64,000 nucleotides of DNA from the NCBI RefSeq assembly GCF_005217615.1, contig NZ_SZNK01000001.1:1321501-1385500 (forward strand), given 5' to 3'. Made by a program: the position numbers and the translations under genes. Positions 44,770 to 55,733 of this stretch are shown here, piece after piece (position 1 is the first letter of the stretch; every line of letters begins with the position of its first letter). Origin of the DNA: Brevibacillus antibioticus (lineage in GTDB: Bacteria; Bacillota; Bacilli; Brevibacillales; Brevibacillaceae). A model generated the notes under the pieces. It was not told the DNA's origin. It saw only the letters and a program-made list of their open reading frames with translations, and made no database searches.

Positions 44770-46482
44770 ATGCAGTGGATAAGGGATATAAAAGTAAGAA
44801 AAAAAATAATGCTGCTCATAATCATGGCAGTTGTATTTGTAACCATGGTAGGGTTCGTGGGAGTTACATACATCAAAAGTATGGCGGAAAATTCAACTGA
44901 AATGTATGAAAATCGGATGACTTCAGTAAGATGGCTTTCTGAAATCCAACTGAATAATCGTATCGTTGAGGTAAATACATTAGGCTTAATCCTAACGAAA
45001 GATCCGAAAGAGAATGAAGAAATGAAGAAAACTATGAGCGAGAAAAAGGAAGCTACCTCACAGTTAATAAAAAGCTATGAAAAAACGAAAAAGGATGAAC
45101 AGGAGAACGAGATATTTGGTCAATATAAAGAGCTGCGCAGTACATACTGGGAAAATGTTGAGAAAGTAATTGATCTGGCGATGGCTAATAAAAATGATCA
45201 AGCTTATCAATATTATATACAAAATGTTAAAGAAATTCGTACCCAGTTGAATGATGCGCTGGACAAACTGGCGGATTACAATCAGGAAAGAGCGGAAGAA
45301 CTCAATATGACAAATACCGCTTATGCAAAGACCGCGATTACTTGGTCGATTGTTCTTACAGTGGTTGCGATTGTATTATGTGCGATTTTTGCTTTAGTCA
45401 TTGGCCGCACCATTACACGTCCGCTTCACATGATGAAAGAATTGATGGAAAAAGCGGAGCAGGGCGATTTAACAGTACATGTAGAGTATCAAGCGAAAGA
45501 TGAAATAGGGATGTTAACCCAATTATTTAACAATATGATGAGAAGTGTACGTAGTGTCGTCCAACAGGTAAACACAAATGCAATGGAATTATCCGCAAGC
45601 GCTGAGGAGCTATTGGCAACGGGTGAACAGGTGAAACACGCGGCAAGTCAGATCTCAATATCCATTCAAGAAGTGGCAGGAAGTGCAGAGTATCAGTTGT
45701 CTGGCGCAGATCAAGTAAATCAAGCTGTTGCAGAAATTTCCAAAGGAATGGAGCAAGTCGCATCTTCTATGCAGGATGTAGCCGATCTGACAGTAACCAC
45801 AAATTATAAGGCGACGACTGGGAACAGGGTTGTTACAGAAACAGTAGCTCAGATTGAGCTTGTCCAGCAAAAAGTGAATACGACAGCGTCAGTTGTCGAT
45901 ACGCTTGGTGAGAAGTCGAAGGAAATTGGGCGGATTGTTACGCTGATTTCCGAAATCTCCAATCAAACGAACTTGCTTGCCTTAAATGCAGCGATCGAAG
46001 CAGCAAGAGCAGGCGAGCATGGAAAAGGGTTTGCGGTTGTAGCAGATGAAGTGCGAAAGCTGGCCGAGCAGTCAGGACAGGCATCTGAAGAAATCGGACA
46101 GTTGATTTCTGAAATTCAGGCAGAAGCAGGGCATGCAGTGCGTTCGATGGGAGAAGGAACGTCTGCTGTTCATAAAGGGATTGAGATGGTTCAGCACGCA
46201 GGTGAAGCGTTTCATGATATTACCAAGATGGTGGAACATGTATCGGTACAATCACAGGAAGTGTCTTCGATTGTAGAAGAAGTAACGGCGAGTTCGCAGC
46301 ATGTGGTGAAAATGATAAGAGGGCTTGCAGATACTTCACAGCAATCTATGACCCATACGCAAAATGTGTCTGCCGCAGCGCAAGAACAGTATGCATCGAT
46401 GGAAGAAATCGCTTCTGCTATTGAAGTCGTAAGCAGAATGGCGGAAGAATTGCAGCAATCTATAACTAAGTTCAAAGCATAA
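44770..46482 (+). CDS. Methyl-accepting chemotaxis protein
   Basis: 570 residues; ATG about 10 nt after AAGGAG. TM1 ([20 protein letters not shown]), an extracellular four-helix-bundle sensor (about 35-185), TM2 ([20 protein letters not shown]), HAMP ([20 protein letters not shown]) and the signalling hairpin tip [37 protein letters not shown]. Ligand unknown. Complete and probably functional. Confidence 0.95.
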   Translation: MQWIRDIKVRKKIMLLIIMAVVFVTMVGFVGVTYIKSMAENSTEMYENRMTSVRWLSEIQLNNRIVEVNTLGLILTKDPKENEEMKKTMSEKKEATSQLIKSYEKTKKDEQENEIFGQYKELRSTYWENVEKVIDLAMANKNDQAYQYYIQNVKEIRTQLNDALDKLADYNQERAEELNMTNTAYAKTAITWSIVLTVVAIVLCAIFALVIGRTITRPLHMMKELMEKAEQGDLTVHVEYQAKDEIGMLTQLFNNMMRSVRSVVQQVNTNAMELSASAEELLATGEQVKHAASQISISIQEVAGSAEYQLSGADQVNQAVAEISKGMEQVASSMQDVADLTVTTNYKATTGNRVVTETVAQIELVQQKVNTTASVVDTLGEKSKEIGRIVTLISEISNQTNLLALNAAIEAARAGEHGKGFAVVADEVRKLAEQSGQASEEIGQLISEIQAEAGHAVRSMGEGTSAVHKGIEMVQHAGEAFHDITKMVEHVSVQSQEVSSIVEEVTASSQHVVKMIRGLADTSQQSMTHTQNVSAAAQEQYASMEEIASAIEVVSRMAEELQQSITKFKA

Positions 46483-46516
46483 AAGTACAGGAAACAGTTA
46501 AAAACCTCTTAGGTAA

Positions 46517-47329
46517 TGTAGTGCACCCCTTAAAGTAGACATTGGAAAAACACCCTGGTGTTAAAACCGATGAATATTTTAGGGGGTGCTTTTTCGTGGC
46601 TAAAAAGTGGCAAAAATTCCAGTCATTTAGTTATGCGTTGAAGAAGAAAGCTATTGAGATGAGGCTACAGGGAATGACGAAACAGCAAGTGGCTGATGAA
46701 ATGGGGATTCGTTCTCGGACACGTCGGAAGAGAAGGCATATGGTTGGATCGACGGTCAGCAGCCGTGTTGCTGAGAATCTTTTACAACGTGATTTCCATG
46801 CAGAACAACCCAATCAGAAATGGGTAACAGATGTGACGCAGTATCGTGTATGTGACAAATGGTTGTACCTTTCAGCTATAAAAGACCTGTTTAATAATGA
46901 AATTGTGGCATATCACATGAGTCTTCGAAATGATAATGACCTTGTTTTACAAACCTTTCTCAAAGCATTTGAAAAACATAAGGACGTGACTGGATTGATC
47001 GTTCACAGCGACCAAGGATTCCAATACACGTCCTACACTTATCACGACATGCTGCCAAAGGTTGGCGCCCAAATCAGCATGTCTCGTCGAGGCAATTGTT
47101 ACGACAATGCCTCTAGGGAAAGCTTCTTTTCTCATCTCAAGACAGAAGCCCTCTATCCTTATGATATACGAACTATGGATGAGGTACAAAGACGAATCGA
47201 GGAATTCATCCATTTTTACAATAACAATCGACCACAAAAAAAATTAAACAAACTGACGCCGGTTCAGTACCGACGCCAGTTTGCAGCCTAGGTATTTTTT
47301 TCATTGTCTACTAAATAGGGTCTTGACCA
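46517..47329 (+). mobile_element. IS3-family (IS150-like) element with internal deletion
   Basis: The left end TGTAGTGCACCCC...AAGTAGACATT matches the complement of the right end TGGTCAAGACCCT...TAGTAGACAAT. The element is about 0.81 kb instead of 1.3-1.5 kb. An internal deletion fused the OrfA N-terminus to the OrfB catalytic core. Confidence 0.8.
46596..47291 (+). pseudogene. OrfA-OrfB fused, truncated IS3 transposase
   Basis: From GTG at 46596: KKKAIEMRLQGMTKQQVADE (OrfA helix-turn-helix), a join at GIRSRT/RRKRRH, then the DDE integrase core: WVTDVTQYRVCDKWLYLSAI, VHSDQGFQYTSYTYHDMLPK and DNASRESFFSHLKTE. The OrfA C-terminus, the OrfB start and the frameshift region are deleted, so activity is doubtful even though the frame is open. 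Confidence 0.85.
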
Positions 47330-47700
47330 AAATACGTTGTCTACTTGTGTAGACAGAAACGTCTTGATTGATTCATTTAAATTTGATCTAACATCGATTA
47401 TCTAATTTGACCCAACATAAATGGGTCTCTTTTTATAGTGTTTATTTGTAATATAATTAATTTCTAATGTATTTGTGACAAATTTGCAAATATAATACAA
47501 ATTTTAAAGAGAAAATTTGGAAATGATTTGAACAGGTAATTTTGAATGTGATAAATTCTTGTAAGAAAAACATGTTACCAAATATTGGTTGTATACATTA
47601 TTTTCTGATGAGCATCTTTTACACGTTTTTCAATTCTTTAAGTGAAAGAAGCCAGAAGGAACGAGATTAAACGGATGTAAGAGTAAGAAAATTCAATATT
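47330..47700. other. A/T-rich intergenic stretch
   Basis: It begins with a near copy (47328-47355) of the palindromic sequence at 38187-38215, AATACGTTGTCTAC...GTGTAGACA. The rest is about 75% A+T without a supported gene. Confidence 0.5.
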
Positions 47701-47719
47701 TATATCGGGAGTGAAGAAA

Positions 47720-48733
47720 ATGTTTAGTAACAAACATATCAAAGGCATTATAGCTAGTGTCTTAGGTGTATCATTGACAAGCAGTGGCACCTCCGCTCCT
47801 GTTGGAAACAAAGTTAATAACCATGCAGAAATAGTTCTAAAAGTTGATGTAGGGCAGGGGAGTGGAGAAATTACTTATTCCTCAGAAGAGGAATTAGAGG
47901 ATATAGAACTAAGAGGCCCAAAAAGTTTTGCAGTTTCGGGTAGCGGTGAATTTTTCATCTTAGATACGATTGGGTATCAGATTGAAGTATATGATAAAAA
48001 TGGAAAAAGCAAACAAACTATTGACTTACCAGAAGATAAAGAGTTTTTTGATATTGAAATTAATGAAGATGGCAATATCTTCGTTCTGAGTGACTTGGGG
48101 CATGTTCTTCAATTCAAAAACGGCGAGCTGGAGAATGAATATCAAGTACCTGTAAATCAGAAAAGATTTGAAATCAGTGGTTTGTTTTTCAATAAGAACA
48201 ACGAGATTGTTGTTCGCTTGCATGATGATACAGAGCTAAGTCTTAATAAGGGAAAGAGTCTTCTTAAAGAAGAGCCTACTTTTGAAGTGAAAAGTATCGA
48301 TGATAACACAGTTGAATTAATTACCGCAGACCAGAAAATTGAAGTTTCATATGACTATGTTCCTGTTGAAACAGCACTGCTAAAAAGCACAGAAGAAGGG
48401 GAGCAGCTTATTGTTGAAAAGGAAGCACTAATTGGAGAAGGTCTGTATGTTGAAACAAGGGTTGGACGCTATCAAGATGGTGAGCAAATTGGAACTGCTC
48501 TCGCAATTCCTACAAAAGATACTTACTATACTTCGATTCCGTTTAAATACTTATACGTAACTAAAGATGGAAAAGCATATCAAATGATCACAAAGAAAAA
48601 TTCTGTAGAGATTTATGAGCTTCCCTTTACTGAAGAAAAAAAGACGAATATTGACAAGCAACTTCTTAAAAAAATCCAACCTGAAGATAAACGAAATGTA
48701 GCATTCTTTGACGAAGAAAAGCTTGGAGATTAG
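47720..48733 (+). pseudogene. Secreted beta-propeller-like part of a split NlpC/P60-type protein
   Basis: 337 residues from ATG at 47720 after GGGAGTGAAG. A weak signal peptide (IKGIIASVLGVSLTSSGTSA) and NHL/propeller-like strands (FAVSGSGEFFILDTIGYQIE; DIEINEDGNIFVLSDLGHVL). At 48728 the frame ends early; in the neighbouring frame FKAKAQANDWYTALQRAEKM continues, reaches a TAG at 48811, and leads into the catalytic domain at 48831. So one ~530-residue secreted hydrolase was split by a frameshift and a nonsense mutation. The first part could still be translated. Confidence 0.7.
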
Positions 48734-48830
48734 AAGTTTTAAAGCAAAAGCTCAAGCAAATGATTGGTATACTGCGTTACAACGAGCAGAAAAAATGACA
48801 TATATCTCATAGGATTACAATCCTAAGAAA

Positions 48831-49340
48831 ATGAAAACTTCTTCAACTAAAAACACTGCACCGCCTGATCATTTGGCAAAAGTTAAAGAGACTGTCGAAG
48901 AACAGGGGATTCCTTATAACTGGGGAGGATATGACGGAGTAGATACCTCAAACTCTTCAGGAAAAAATTTTAAGGATAGCATATCAAAAGGGGATACGGC
49001 AGGCAACGTAAATACGAACCTAGACTACCGTTCGTCTGGTACAGCAGGAATTGATTGCAGTGGTTTTATATCATCTGCATATGAATTAGGCGACAAATTT
49101 GGAACCTCTAATTTGACAAAGAAATTTAAAAAGACTAGCTGGTATGACTTTCAAGCAGGTGACATCTGGCTTAGAAAAGGACATGTTTGGATGTTGGAAT
49201 CAGTCAAAAAAGGATCAGACAATCCTAAAGGATTTTATACCTATGAAGCAACAACTGACGGGACAGGAGACAAAGCAAAGTCGTACTATAGAAGTTGGAA
49301 TGATGCTCAAAGTTACACACCGTATACGATAAAAGAATAA
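48831..49340 (+). pseudogene. NlpC/P60-like catalytic part of the split protein
   Basis: TAPPDHLAKVKETVEEQGIP, YNWGGYDGVDT, catalytic-type GIDCSGFISSAYEL and the His motif GHVWMLESV fit a papain-like amidase/endopeptidase domain (NlpC/P60 or CHAP-like). No ribosome site precedes its first Met; continuity with the upstream frame is the better reading. It would cleave peptidoglycan peptides if expressed. Confidence 0.65.
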
Positions 49341-49423
49341 AGGGAATTTACATTTCTGCTAAGATATTCATATTATTGGGTATCTTAGCTTTTATTCTAA
49401 CGACAGTAGGGGGATGTGATATT

Positions 49424-49885
49424 TTGCATAGAAATATAACGAAGGGTATGTGGATTTTGCTTTGTTGTATTCTGACTACTCTATTAGCAGGATGTCTTCC
49501 AGCAGATGAAAAGGCGACAGAAAACCATCAAGATCCGGATCTAGTATTGAATCAATATTTTGATGCTTTGAGTAAACAAGACTATGACACAATGGTAAAA
49601 TTGTACGGTGGTGATTATGAATCCTTGATTGGAAACAATCCGTCAGTTGCCAAAGATGATTATAAAAAGCTGTTTGAGAATTACTGTACAATCAATGGAG
49701 GAAACATAGTAAAAATCGATACGATAATTGAAAAAACCAAGATCAGTGATGAAGAGTATATTTACAAACTTTCTTTTAAATATTTGGACGATACATCATT
49801 TGAGAACAGAAAGCAAATTGAATACACTGTGAAAAAAATAGACGACTCTTTTAAAGTAATGGAGTTGCCACCATATATCCCATAG
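49424..49885 (+). CDS. Lipoprotein with NTF2-like domain
   Basis: 153 residues from TTG at 49424 with AGGGGG upstream. Signal peptide with lipobox LLAGC, then DLVLNQYFDALSKQDYDTMV and KQIEYTVKKIDDSFKVMELP, as in DUF4878-like lipoproteins. The upstream in-frame sequence contains another lipobox-like LTTVGGC, perhaps the remains of an earlier gene. Function unknown. Confidence 0.65.
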   Translation: MHRNITKGMWILLCCILTTLLAGCLPADEKATENHQDPDLVLNQYFDALSKQDYDTMVKLYGGDYESLIGNNPSVAKDDYKKLFENYCTINGGNIVKIDTIIEKTKISDEEYIYKLSFKYLDDTSFENRKQIEYTVKKIDDSFKVMELPPYIP

Positions 49886-50070
49886 GAATGACTTTATCTT
49901 TGAATAATAATTCTAAAGTTGAATGAGGGAACACTGATCGGGGTTAAAGTGCTAATACAGGAGTTTAAAACTCATATCAGAAAATAGTAATTTAGCTCTA
50001 CCATGATGAATTTCTATTGGAAATGAAATGGAAATCTAAGTTCCCCTGAGAACATTCCTTTCATCGGAGC

Positions 50071-50118
50071 ACGACCATTACTCCGTGATGAAGAGTGATG
50101 GTCGTTCTGTTTTCTTCA
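50071..50118 (+). terminator. Terminator before the RNA ligase gene
   Basis: ACGACCATTACTC pairs with GAGTGATGGTCGT around CGTGATGAA, followed by TCTGTTTTCTT. Confidence 0.7.
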
Positions 50119-50196
50119 AGGAATCCCATTCAAAATTCCATAATATGATATAATCTTCCAAAATAAAGGGCTTTACCAAACAGGCGGAGGATTAAG

Positions 50197-51114
50197 ATGG
50201 AACAAAAGAAATATACGGACGTCATACGTCTCGGCCATCAAACGACAGAAGGTGTATTCAACGAAGGGAATTTCATTATCATTCAAGAAAAGCTTGACGG
50301 AGCAAATGCTAGCTTTCGATATGATGAAGAAACGAACAACATCCGGGCATTCTCTCGGAATATGGAATTGCATGAGGAAGAGAATCTGCACGGTTTTTTT
50401 CAATGGACACAACAGCTCCCAAAAGAGGAAATCCTGGCGGGCTTGGTTTATTTCGGAGAGTGGTTGAATCCGCACAAAATTAAATATCCTCAGTATGAAA
50501 AGCAGTTCTTTTTATTTGATATGTACGATACTGTAGCCTGCGAATATGTGGATTTCGGTATCGTGGAGAGGGAAGCGCAGCGACTTGGCTTGCATCTCGT
50601 ACCAGTCTTTTATCAGGGGGAATACCAAGGGGAAGAGCATCTCAAATCGTTTGTGGGCAAAACAGCGTTAGCTGGCAAGCTCCGGGATGAAGAAATCGGT
50701 GAGGGCATCGTCGTGAAAAATGCCGATTACCGGGATCGCTTTGGGCGACAGTTATTTGTCAAAATCGTCACAGATGTATTTAGTGAAGTCAAACGGCTAA
50801 AGCCACCGAAAGACCCGAATCAACCGAAGTCGGGAGAAGTGTTATTCGTAGAGCAGTATGTAACACTCGCGCGTGTAGAGAAGTTTCTTTACAAATTGAT
50901 AGACGAAGGTGTACTGGAGGAGAACTTTGGCGTAAAAGACATGGGGATTATCCTGAAAAATCTAAATCTCCGCATTCAAGAAGATCTCCTCAAGGAAGAG
51001 GTGGATGCCCTACCTGATGGATACGATGAGAAGGAGCTCCGCAAAGCGATTAGTAAAGTGATTCCGCTTTTCGTCAAGGAGATTTTCGCAGAGAAAGCGT
51101 CAGGTACCCCATGA
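50197..51114 (+). CDS. ATP-dependent RNA ligase, T4 Rnl2-like
   Basis: 305 residues; ATG after GGCGGAGGATTAAG. Nucleotidyltransferase motif I EKLDGANASF (Lys32), motif IV-like EGIVVKNADY and motif V RQLFVKIV, plus a C-terminal helical domain of about 80 residues as in T4 Rnl2. It would seal nicked or broken RNA. A -10 TATAAT lies about 50 nt upstream. Free-standing, without an RtcA or Pnkp partner. Confidence 0.85.
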   Translation: MEQKKYTDVIRLGHQTTEGVFNEGNFIIIQEKLDGANASFRYDEETNNIRAFSRNMELHEEENLHGFFQWTQQLPKEEILAGLVYFGEWLNPHKIKYPQYEKQFFLFDMYDTVACEYVDFGIVEREAQRLGLHLVPVFYQGEYQGEEHLKSFVGKTALAGKLRDEEIGEGIVVKNADYRDRFGRQLFVKIVTDVFSEVKRLKPPKDPNQPKSGEVLFVEQYVTLARVEKFLYKLIDEGVLEENFGVKDMGIILKNLNLRIQEDLLKEEVDALPDGYDEKELRKAISKVIPLFVKEIFAEKASGTP

Positions 51115-51200
51115 TACAGGTTGATTTCAGTTGACGTGCCTCACTGCCGTAACGTTTTGGGCAAAATGTGGTATGATAGTGCATGAAGGGGCGTGAATCG

Positions 51201-52493
51201 GTGAACGATCTGATCAAAACGAAAGAAACAGCCATACTGATTGGTTGCTATTTAGATAACCGGAATGAAGAAAGAACCCGTCTTTCCATGGAAGAACTGC
51301 ATGAGCTGGCCGATACTGCTGGTGTAGAAGTACTGGACGTCATCACGCAAAATCGGGACCGGGTTGATTCTGCCTGGTATTTGGGGACAGGAAAAATTGA
51401 TGAAATCGCGCAGCGGGCTGAAGAGCTGGATGTGGACGTCATCATTTTCAACGATGAGTTGTCTCCGAGTCAGACTCGTAATTTGGATAAAGTTTTTGAT
51501 TGCAAAGTGATTGACCGTACACAGCTCATTTTGGATATTTTCGCAGGGCGAGCACAGTCGCGTGAAGGGAAAATCCAGGTAGAGCTGGCGCAGTACAATT
51601 ACCTGCTGCCTCGGCTTGCCGGACAAGGGAAACAGCTTTCCCGTCTCGGAGGCGGTATCGGTACGCGTGGTCCAGGTGAAACCAAGCTGGAAAGCGACCG
51701 TCGTCATATTCGCAAGCGGATTAGTGAACTCAAGCAGCAATTAGAGGATACCGTTCGGACGAGACAATTGCATCGGGAGCGTCGGAAGAAAAACAATGTG
51801 TTCCAGATTGCGTTGGTCGGCTATACGAACGCTGGGAAGTCGACGATCCTCAACAAGCTTACAAATGCAAACACCTTGCAGGAAGACAAACTGTTTGCCA
51901 CTTTGGACCCGACGACCAGGCAGCTGGAGTTGCCAAGCGGACTGGATGTGCTATTGACGGATACGGTTGGCTTTATTCAAGACTTGCCAACGAGTCTGGT
52001 CGCTGCATTCCGTTCGACGCTGGAAGGTGTAAAGGAAGCAGACCTCATCCTGCATGTGGTGGATAGTCATCACCCTGATTTCCAAGTACACATGGAAGTT
52101 GTAGACAAGATTTTGCGCGAGCTAAAAGCAGAAGAAATTCCGCACCTCGTCGTTTTCAACAAGGCAGACATGCTTGTAGAGGGCTCTTACTTGCCGCGTG
52201 CAGACGAATCGATTCTGATTTCTGCTATGCGAGAAGATGACCTGAAGCAACTGCTCACCCGGATTGAGTCATTTGCCCTACAATCATTTAATGAAATGAA
52301 GCTGCGTGTTCCTGTTGAGCGCGGAGACATTCTCTCCTTATTGCATCGGGATGGGGTAGAGATGGAACAAGAATTTAATGAAGAGGAAGCGGCCTACTTG
52401 ATCACCGTCCGTGTGAACAAGGATAATCCGATATATGGCAGGATTGCTCCTTTCCTCCTGGATAAACCAGAGACTGTTGAAGAGAGTTGGTAA
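51201..52493 (+). CDS. hflX: Ribosome-associated GTPase HflX (YnbA)
   Basis: 430 residues from GTG at 51201, 9 nt after AAGGGG; an in-frame ATG at 51183 overlaps that site. N-terminal HflX domain (VITQNRDRVDSAWYLGTGKI; LSPSQTRNLDKVFDCKVIDR), RLGGGIGTRGPGETKLE, and G motifs GYTNAGKST, DTVGFI and NKAD. It splits stalled ribosomes after stress. The hflX-ynbB-glnR-glnA order matches B. subtilis. Confidence 0.95.
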   Translation: MNDLIKTKETAILIGCYLDNRNEERTRLSMEELHELADTAGVEVLDVITQNRDRVDSAWYLGTGKIDEIAQRAEELDVDVIIFNDELSPSQTRNLDKVFDCKVIDRTQLILDIFAGRAQSREGKIQVELAQYNYLLPRLAGQGKQLSRLGGGIGTRGPGETKLESDRRHIRKRISELKQQLEDTVRTRQLHRERRKKNNVFQIALVGYTNAGKSTILNKLTNANTLQEDKLFATLDPTTRQLELPSGLDVLLTDTVGFIQDLPTSLVAAFRSTLEGVKEADLILHVVDSHHPDFQVHMEVVDKILRELKAEEIPHLVVFNKADMLVEGSYLPRADESILISAMREDDLKQLLTRIESFALQSFNEMKLRVPVERGDILSLLHRDGVEMEQEFNEEEAAYLITVRVNKDNPIYGRIAPFLLDKPETVEESW

Positions 52494-52500
52494 GTAACAG

Positions 52501-53778
52501 ATGTTTTCATATTTTTCCCATGGAGAAAAGCTTCGTCCTCTCGTGATGGAGGTGGAAGCGACGATCTCAGAGAGACATCGTCAAATTTCCGCTTTAGTGG
52601 ATACGAATCAACTGAAAGTATTGCGTTCCTTCCAAAAGCATGAAGTCAACGAATTTCATTTTTCAACTTCCACAGGCTATGGCTACGATGATTCTGGACG
52701 TGCAACATTAGAATCGATTTATGCCGAAGTATTCGGTGGAGAAGCGGCTTTGGTGCGCAATCATATCATCTCGGGTACGCATGCGATCGCGATTTCGTTG
52801 TTTGGAATCCTTCGCCCTGGAGACGATCTTCTCTATATTACGGGCAAACCATACGATACGCTTGAAGAAGTAGTAGGTGTGCGTGGCGAAGGGCAAGGCT
52901 CGCTCAAGGATTATGGCATCGGTTATAGCTACGTGCCTTTGACGCCAGAAGGTGAAATTGATTTTGTGGCAGTCGCACAAGCAATTACGCCAAAGACAAA
53001 GGTCATCGGGATTCAACGTTCGCGAGGCTATGCAGATCGTCCTTCTTTCACCATCGCGAAAATCAAAGAAATGATTCGGGTTGTAAAAGAAATCAAGCCT
53101 GATCTGATCGTATTTGTAGACAACTGCTACGGAGAGTTCACCGAAGAACAAGAACCATTGCACGTAGGTGCAGACATCATGGCAGGCTCTCTCATCAAAA
53201 ACCCGGGTGGCGGCTTGGTCAAAACAGGCGGATATATAGTAGGACGCGAGGATTTGGTTCAGCTTGCTTCGTATCGGATGGCAGCACCGGGAATTGGTGC
53301 AGAGGGTGGTGCATCGCTCTACTCGCTACTGGAGATGTACCAAGGTTTCTTCTTGGCTCCACACGTAGTGGGAGAAGCATTAAAGGGAGCGGTATTCTCT
53401 TCGGCAATGCTGGAGCGTTTGGGCTTCAAAACAAATCCACTGTGGCATGAGCCGCGAACCGACCTGATTCAATCCGTGGAATTCGGCAGTGCTGAACGAC
53501 TGATCACGTTTTGCCAAGGGATACAAAAAGCAGCACCAGTCGATTCGCACGTCACTCCGTATCCAAGCGAAATGCCTGGATATGCTGACCCTGTGATTAT
53601 GGCAGCAGGTACGTTTATTCAAGGGGCGAGCATCGAATTTTCGGCAGATGGCCCGATTCGTCCACCTTACTTGGGCTTCGTTCAAGGTGGGTTGACGTAC
53701 TCGCACGTAAAAGTGGGGATTTTGACGGCGTTGAATGGGATGTTGGAAAAAGGTTTACTCGAAATACCGGGTGAATAG
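52501..53778 (+). CDS. ynbB: YnbB, PLP-dependent methionine gamma-lyase-like protein
   Basis: 425 residues, start 8 nt after hflX. Aluminium-resistance/methionine gamma-lyase family: STGYGYDDSGRATLESIYAE, VFVDNCYGEFTEEQEPLHVG and the PLP lysine in GSLIKNPGGGLVKTGGYIVG. Its in vivo reaction is not settled. Usual position between hflX and glnR. Confidence 0.93.
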   Translation: MFSYFSHGEKLRPLVMEVEATISERHRQISALVDTNQLKVLRSFQKHEVNEFHFSTSTGYGYDDSGRATLESIYAEVFGGEAALVRNHIISGTHAIAISLFGILRPGDDLLYITGKPYDTLEEVVGVRGEGQGSLKDYGIGYSYVPLTPEGEIDFVAVAQAITPKTKVIGIQRSRGYADRPSFTIAKIKEMIRVVKEIKPDLIVFVDNCYGEFTEEQEPLHVGADIMAGSLIKNPGGGLVKTGGYIVGREDLVQLASYRMAAPGIGAEGGASLYSLLEMYQGFFLAPHVVGEALKGAVFSSAMLERLGFKTNPLWHEPRTDLIQSVEFGSAERLITFCQGIQKAAPVDSHVTPYPSEMPGYADPVIMAAGTFIQGASIEFSADGPIRPPYLGFVQGGLTYSHVKVGILTALNGMLEKGLLEIPGE

Positions 53779-53793
53779 GATAAAAGCACAAGG

Positions 53794-53838
53794 AATGGCG
53801 GCATTCTCTAGAAGATGGAGGATGCCATTTTTTTATGT
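53794..53838 (+). terminator. Terminator after ynbB
   Basis: An imperfect stem, AATGGCGGCAT...ATGCCATT, followed by T8. Confidence 0.75.
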
Positions 53839-53862
53839 GAAAAAACTGTACATAACTTTCTG

Positions 53863-53912
53863 TGTAATATTATCTAACATCTATTGACAGGGATTTTGTT
53901 ATAAAATAGAAT
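53863..53912 (+). promoter_or_regulatory. glnRA promoter with GlnR/TnrA box
   Basis: TGTAATATTATCTAACA (53863-53879) fits TGTNAN7TNACA exactly. It abuts TTGACA (53884-53889), 17-nt spacer and TAGAAT (53907-53912). Binding here would block the -35, matching GlnR feedback repression of glnRA in nitrogen excess. A degenerate second site may overlap the -10. Confidence 0.85.
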
Positions 53913-53946
53913 AAGACTAAGAAATACGAAACAGGAGGGACAAGTC

Positions 53947-54357
53947 ATGAGTGATGACCTTCGCCGGAATATGGCCCTCTTCCCCATAGGGATCGTCATG
54001 AAGCTGACGGATCTCACTGCGAGGCAAATCCGTTACTACGAACAAAACGACCTGATTCAGCCCGCCCGCACAGAAGGGAAGCAGAGGCTCTTTTCTTTCA
54101 ACGACGTAGATCGCTTGTTGGAAATCAAAGCTCTGATTGAAAAAGGACTGAATATTGCAGGGATCAAGCAAGTCCTGCAAATGCAAGAGCCAGCTATAGA
54201 ACAAACAGAGATTACCACGACGTCCGAAGAGAAACGTAAGGACATGTCCGACAAAGAGCTGCATCAGCTCCTAAGGCAACAAATTATGTATCGCGATGCC
54301 ACTCGCCATGGCGAGGGTGCATTGATACGTGGAGAGCTTTCCCGCTTCTTCCACTAG
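53947..54357 (+). CDS. glnR: MerR-family nitrogen regulator GlnR
   Basis: 136 residues; ATG after AGGAGGGACAAG. LFPIGIVMKLTDLTARQIRY and YEQNDLIQPARTEGKQRLFS are the winged helix; the C-terminal tail that senses feedback-inhibited GlnA is present (GALIRGELSRFFH). Represses its own operon and other nitrogen genes. Confidence 0.96.
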   Translation: MSDDLRRNMALFPIGIVMKLTDLTARQIRYYEQNDLIQPARTEGKQRLFSFNDVDRLLEIKALIEKGLNIAGIKQVLQMQEPAIEQTEITTTSEEKRKDMSDKELHQLLRQQIMYRDATRHGEGALIRGELSRFFH

Positions 54358-54392
54358 ATAGAAAGCCGATATAGAGACAGGAGGAGAGAAAT

Positions 54393-55727
54393 GTGAGCAA
54401 GTTTACAAGAGAAGACATCATGCGCATGGCCAAAGAAGAGGACGTAAGGTATATTCGACTGCAGTTTACCGACCTGATGGGGATCATTAAAAACGTAGAA
54501 ATCCCGCTGTCCCAATTGCCAAAAGCACTCGATGGCAAAATGATGTTTGATGGGTCTTCCATCGAAGGCTTCGTTCGCATCGAGGAATCCGACATGTACC
54601 TGGTACCAGATCTGGATACATGGGTTGTATTCCCGTGGGGCAATGAGTTTGGAAAAATTGCACGTCTGATCTGTGATATCCACATGCCAGATGGCTCTCC
54701 ATTCGAAGGAGACCCGCGCTACATCCTGAAGCGTGCCTTGAAAGAAGCCGAAGAAATGGGCTTCACAGCTTTCAACGTAGGTCCAGAGCCTGAGTTTTTC
54801 CTGTTCAAGCTGGACGCAAAAGGTGAGCCTACGCTGGATCTGAACGACCAAGGCGGATACTTCGACTTTGCTCCACTCGACTCCGGTGAAAACTGCCGTC
54901 GTGATATCGTTTTGACGTTGGAAAAAATGGGCTTTGAAGTGGAAGCATCTCACCACGAGGTAGCTCCAGGTCAACACGAAATCGACTTCAAGTATGCAAA
55001 TGCACTCCAAGCAGCTGACCAAATCTTGACGTTCAAATTGGTTGTCAAAACCATCGCGCAAAAACACGGTCTGCATGCGACCTTCATGCCAAAACCGCTG
55101 TACGGTGTAGCTGGTTCCGGTATGCACGCGAACCAATCGCTGTTCCGTGGGAAAGAAAATGCTTTCTATGACGAGTCCGATGTAATGGGACTGAGCCAAA
55201 CAGCGAAGCATTACCTGGCAGGTATTTTGCAGCATGCTCGCAGCTTTACAGCGATCACGAACCCGCTCGTAAACTCTTACAAGCGTTTGGTTCCAGGTTA
55301 CGAGGCTCCTTGCTACGTAGCTTGGTCTGCGAAAAACCGTTCTCCATTGATCCGTATCCCTGCTTCCAGAGGCTTGAGTACGCGTATTGAAGTACGCAGC
55401 CCAGACCCTGCAACAAACCCATACTTGGCGTTGGCAGTCATGCTGAAAGCTGGTTTGGACGGAATTAAAAACAAGCTTACGCCACCACCTGCTATTGATC
55501 GCAACATCTACGTGATGACCGAGCAAGACCGCGAAGCAAACGGTATCGATAACTTGCCTGCTACTTTGAAGGAAGCAATCGAGTGCCTGAAAGCAGATCC
55601 GGTGATTTGCGAAGCATTGGGCGAACATGCATTGGTACACTTTATTGAAGCGAAAGAAATTGAGTGGGATATGTTTAGAACACGCGTTCACGATTGGGAG
55701 CGTGAGCAATACATGACTGCTTACTAA
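54393..55727 (+). CDS. glnA: Glutamine synthetase, type I-alpha
   Basis: 444 residues from GTG at 54393 after [53 protein letters not shown] and [18 protein letters not shown] are hallmark active-site segments; no adenylylation Tyr loop, so the feedback-inhibited Gram-positive alpha form. It makes glutamine and, when feedback-inhibited, acts with GlnR. A terminator follows at once. Confidence 0.97.
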   Translation: MSKFTREDIMRMAKEEDVRYIRLQFTDLMGIIKNVEIPLSQLPKALDGKMMFDGSSIEGFVRIEESDMYLVPDLDTWVVFPWGNEFGKIARLICDIHMPDGSPFEGDPRYILKRALKEAEEMGFTAFNVGPEPEFFLFKLDAKGEPTLDLNDQGGYFDFAPLDSGENCRRDIVLTLEKMGFEVEASHHEVAPGQHEIDFKYANALQAADQILTFKLVVKTIAQKHGLHATFMPKPLYGVAGSGMHANQSLFRGKENAFYDESDVMGLSQTAKHYLAGILQHARSFTAITNPLVNSYKRLVPGYEAPCYVAWSAKNRSPLIRIPASRGLSTRIEVRSPDPATNPYLALAVMLKAGLDGIKNKLTPPPAIDRNIYVMTEQDREANGIDNLPATLKEAIECLKADPVICEALGEHALVHFIEAKEIEWDMFRTRVHDWEREQYMTAY

Positions 55728-55733
55728 TATGCG

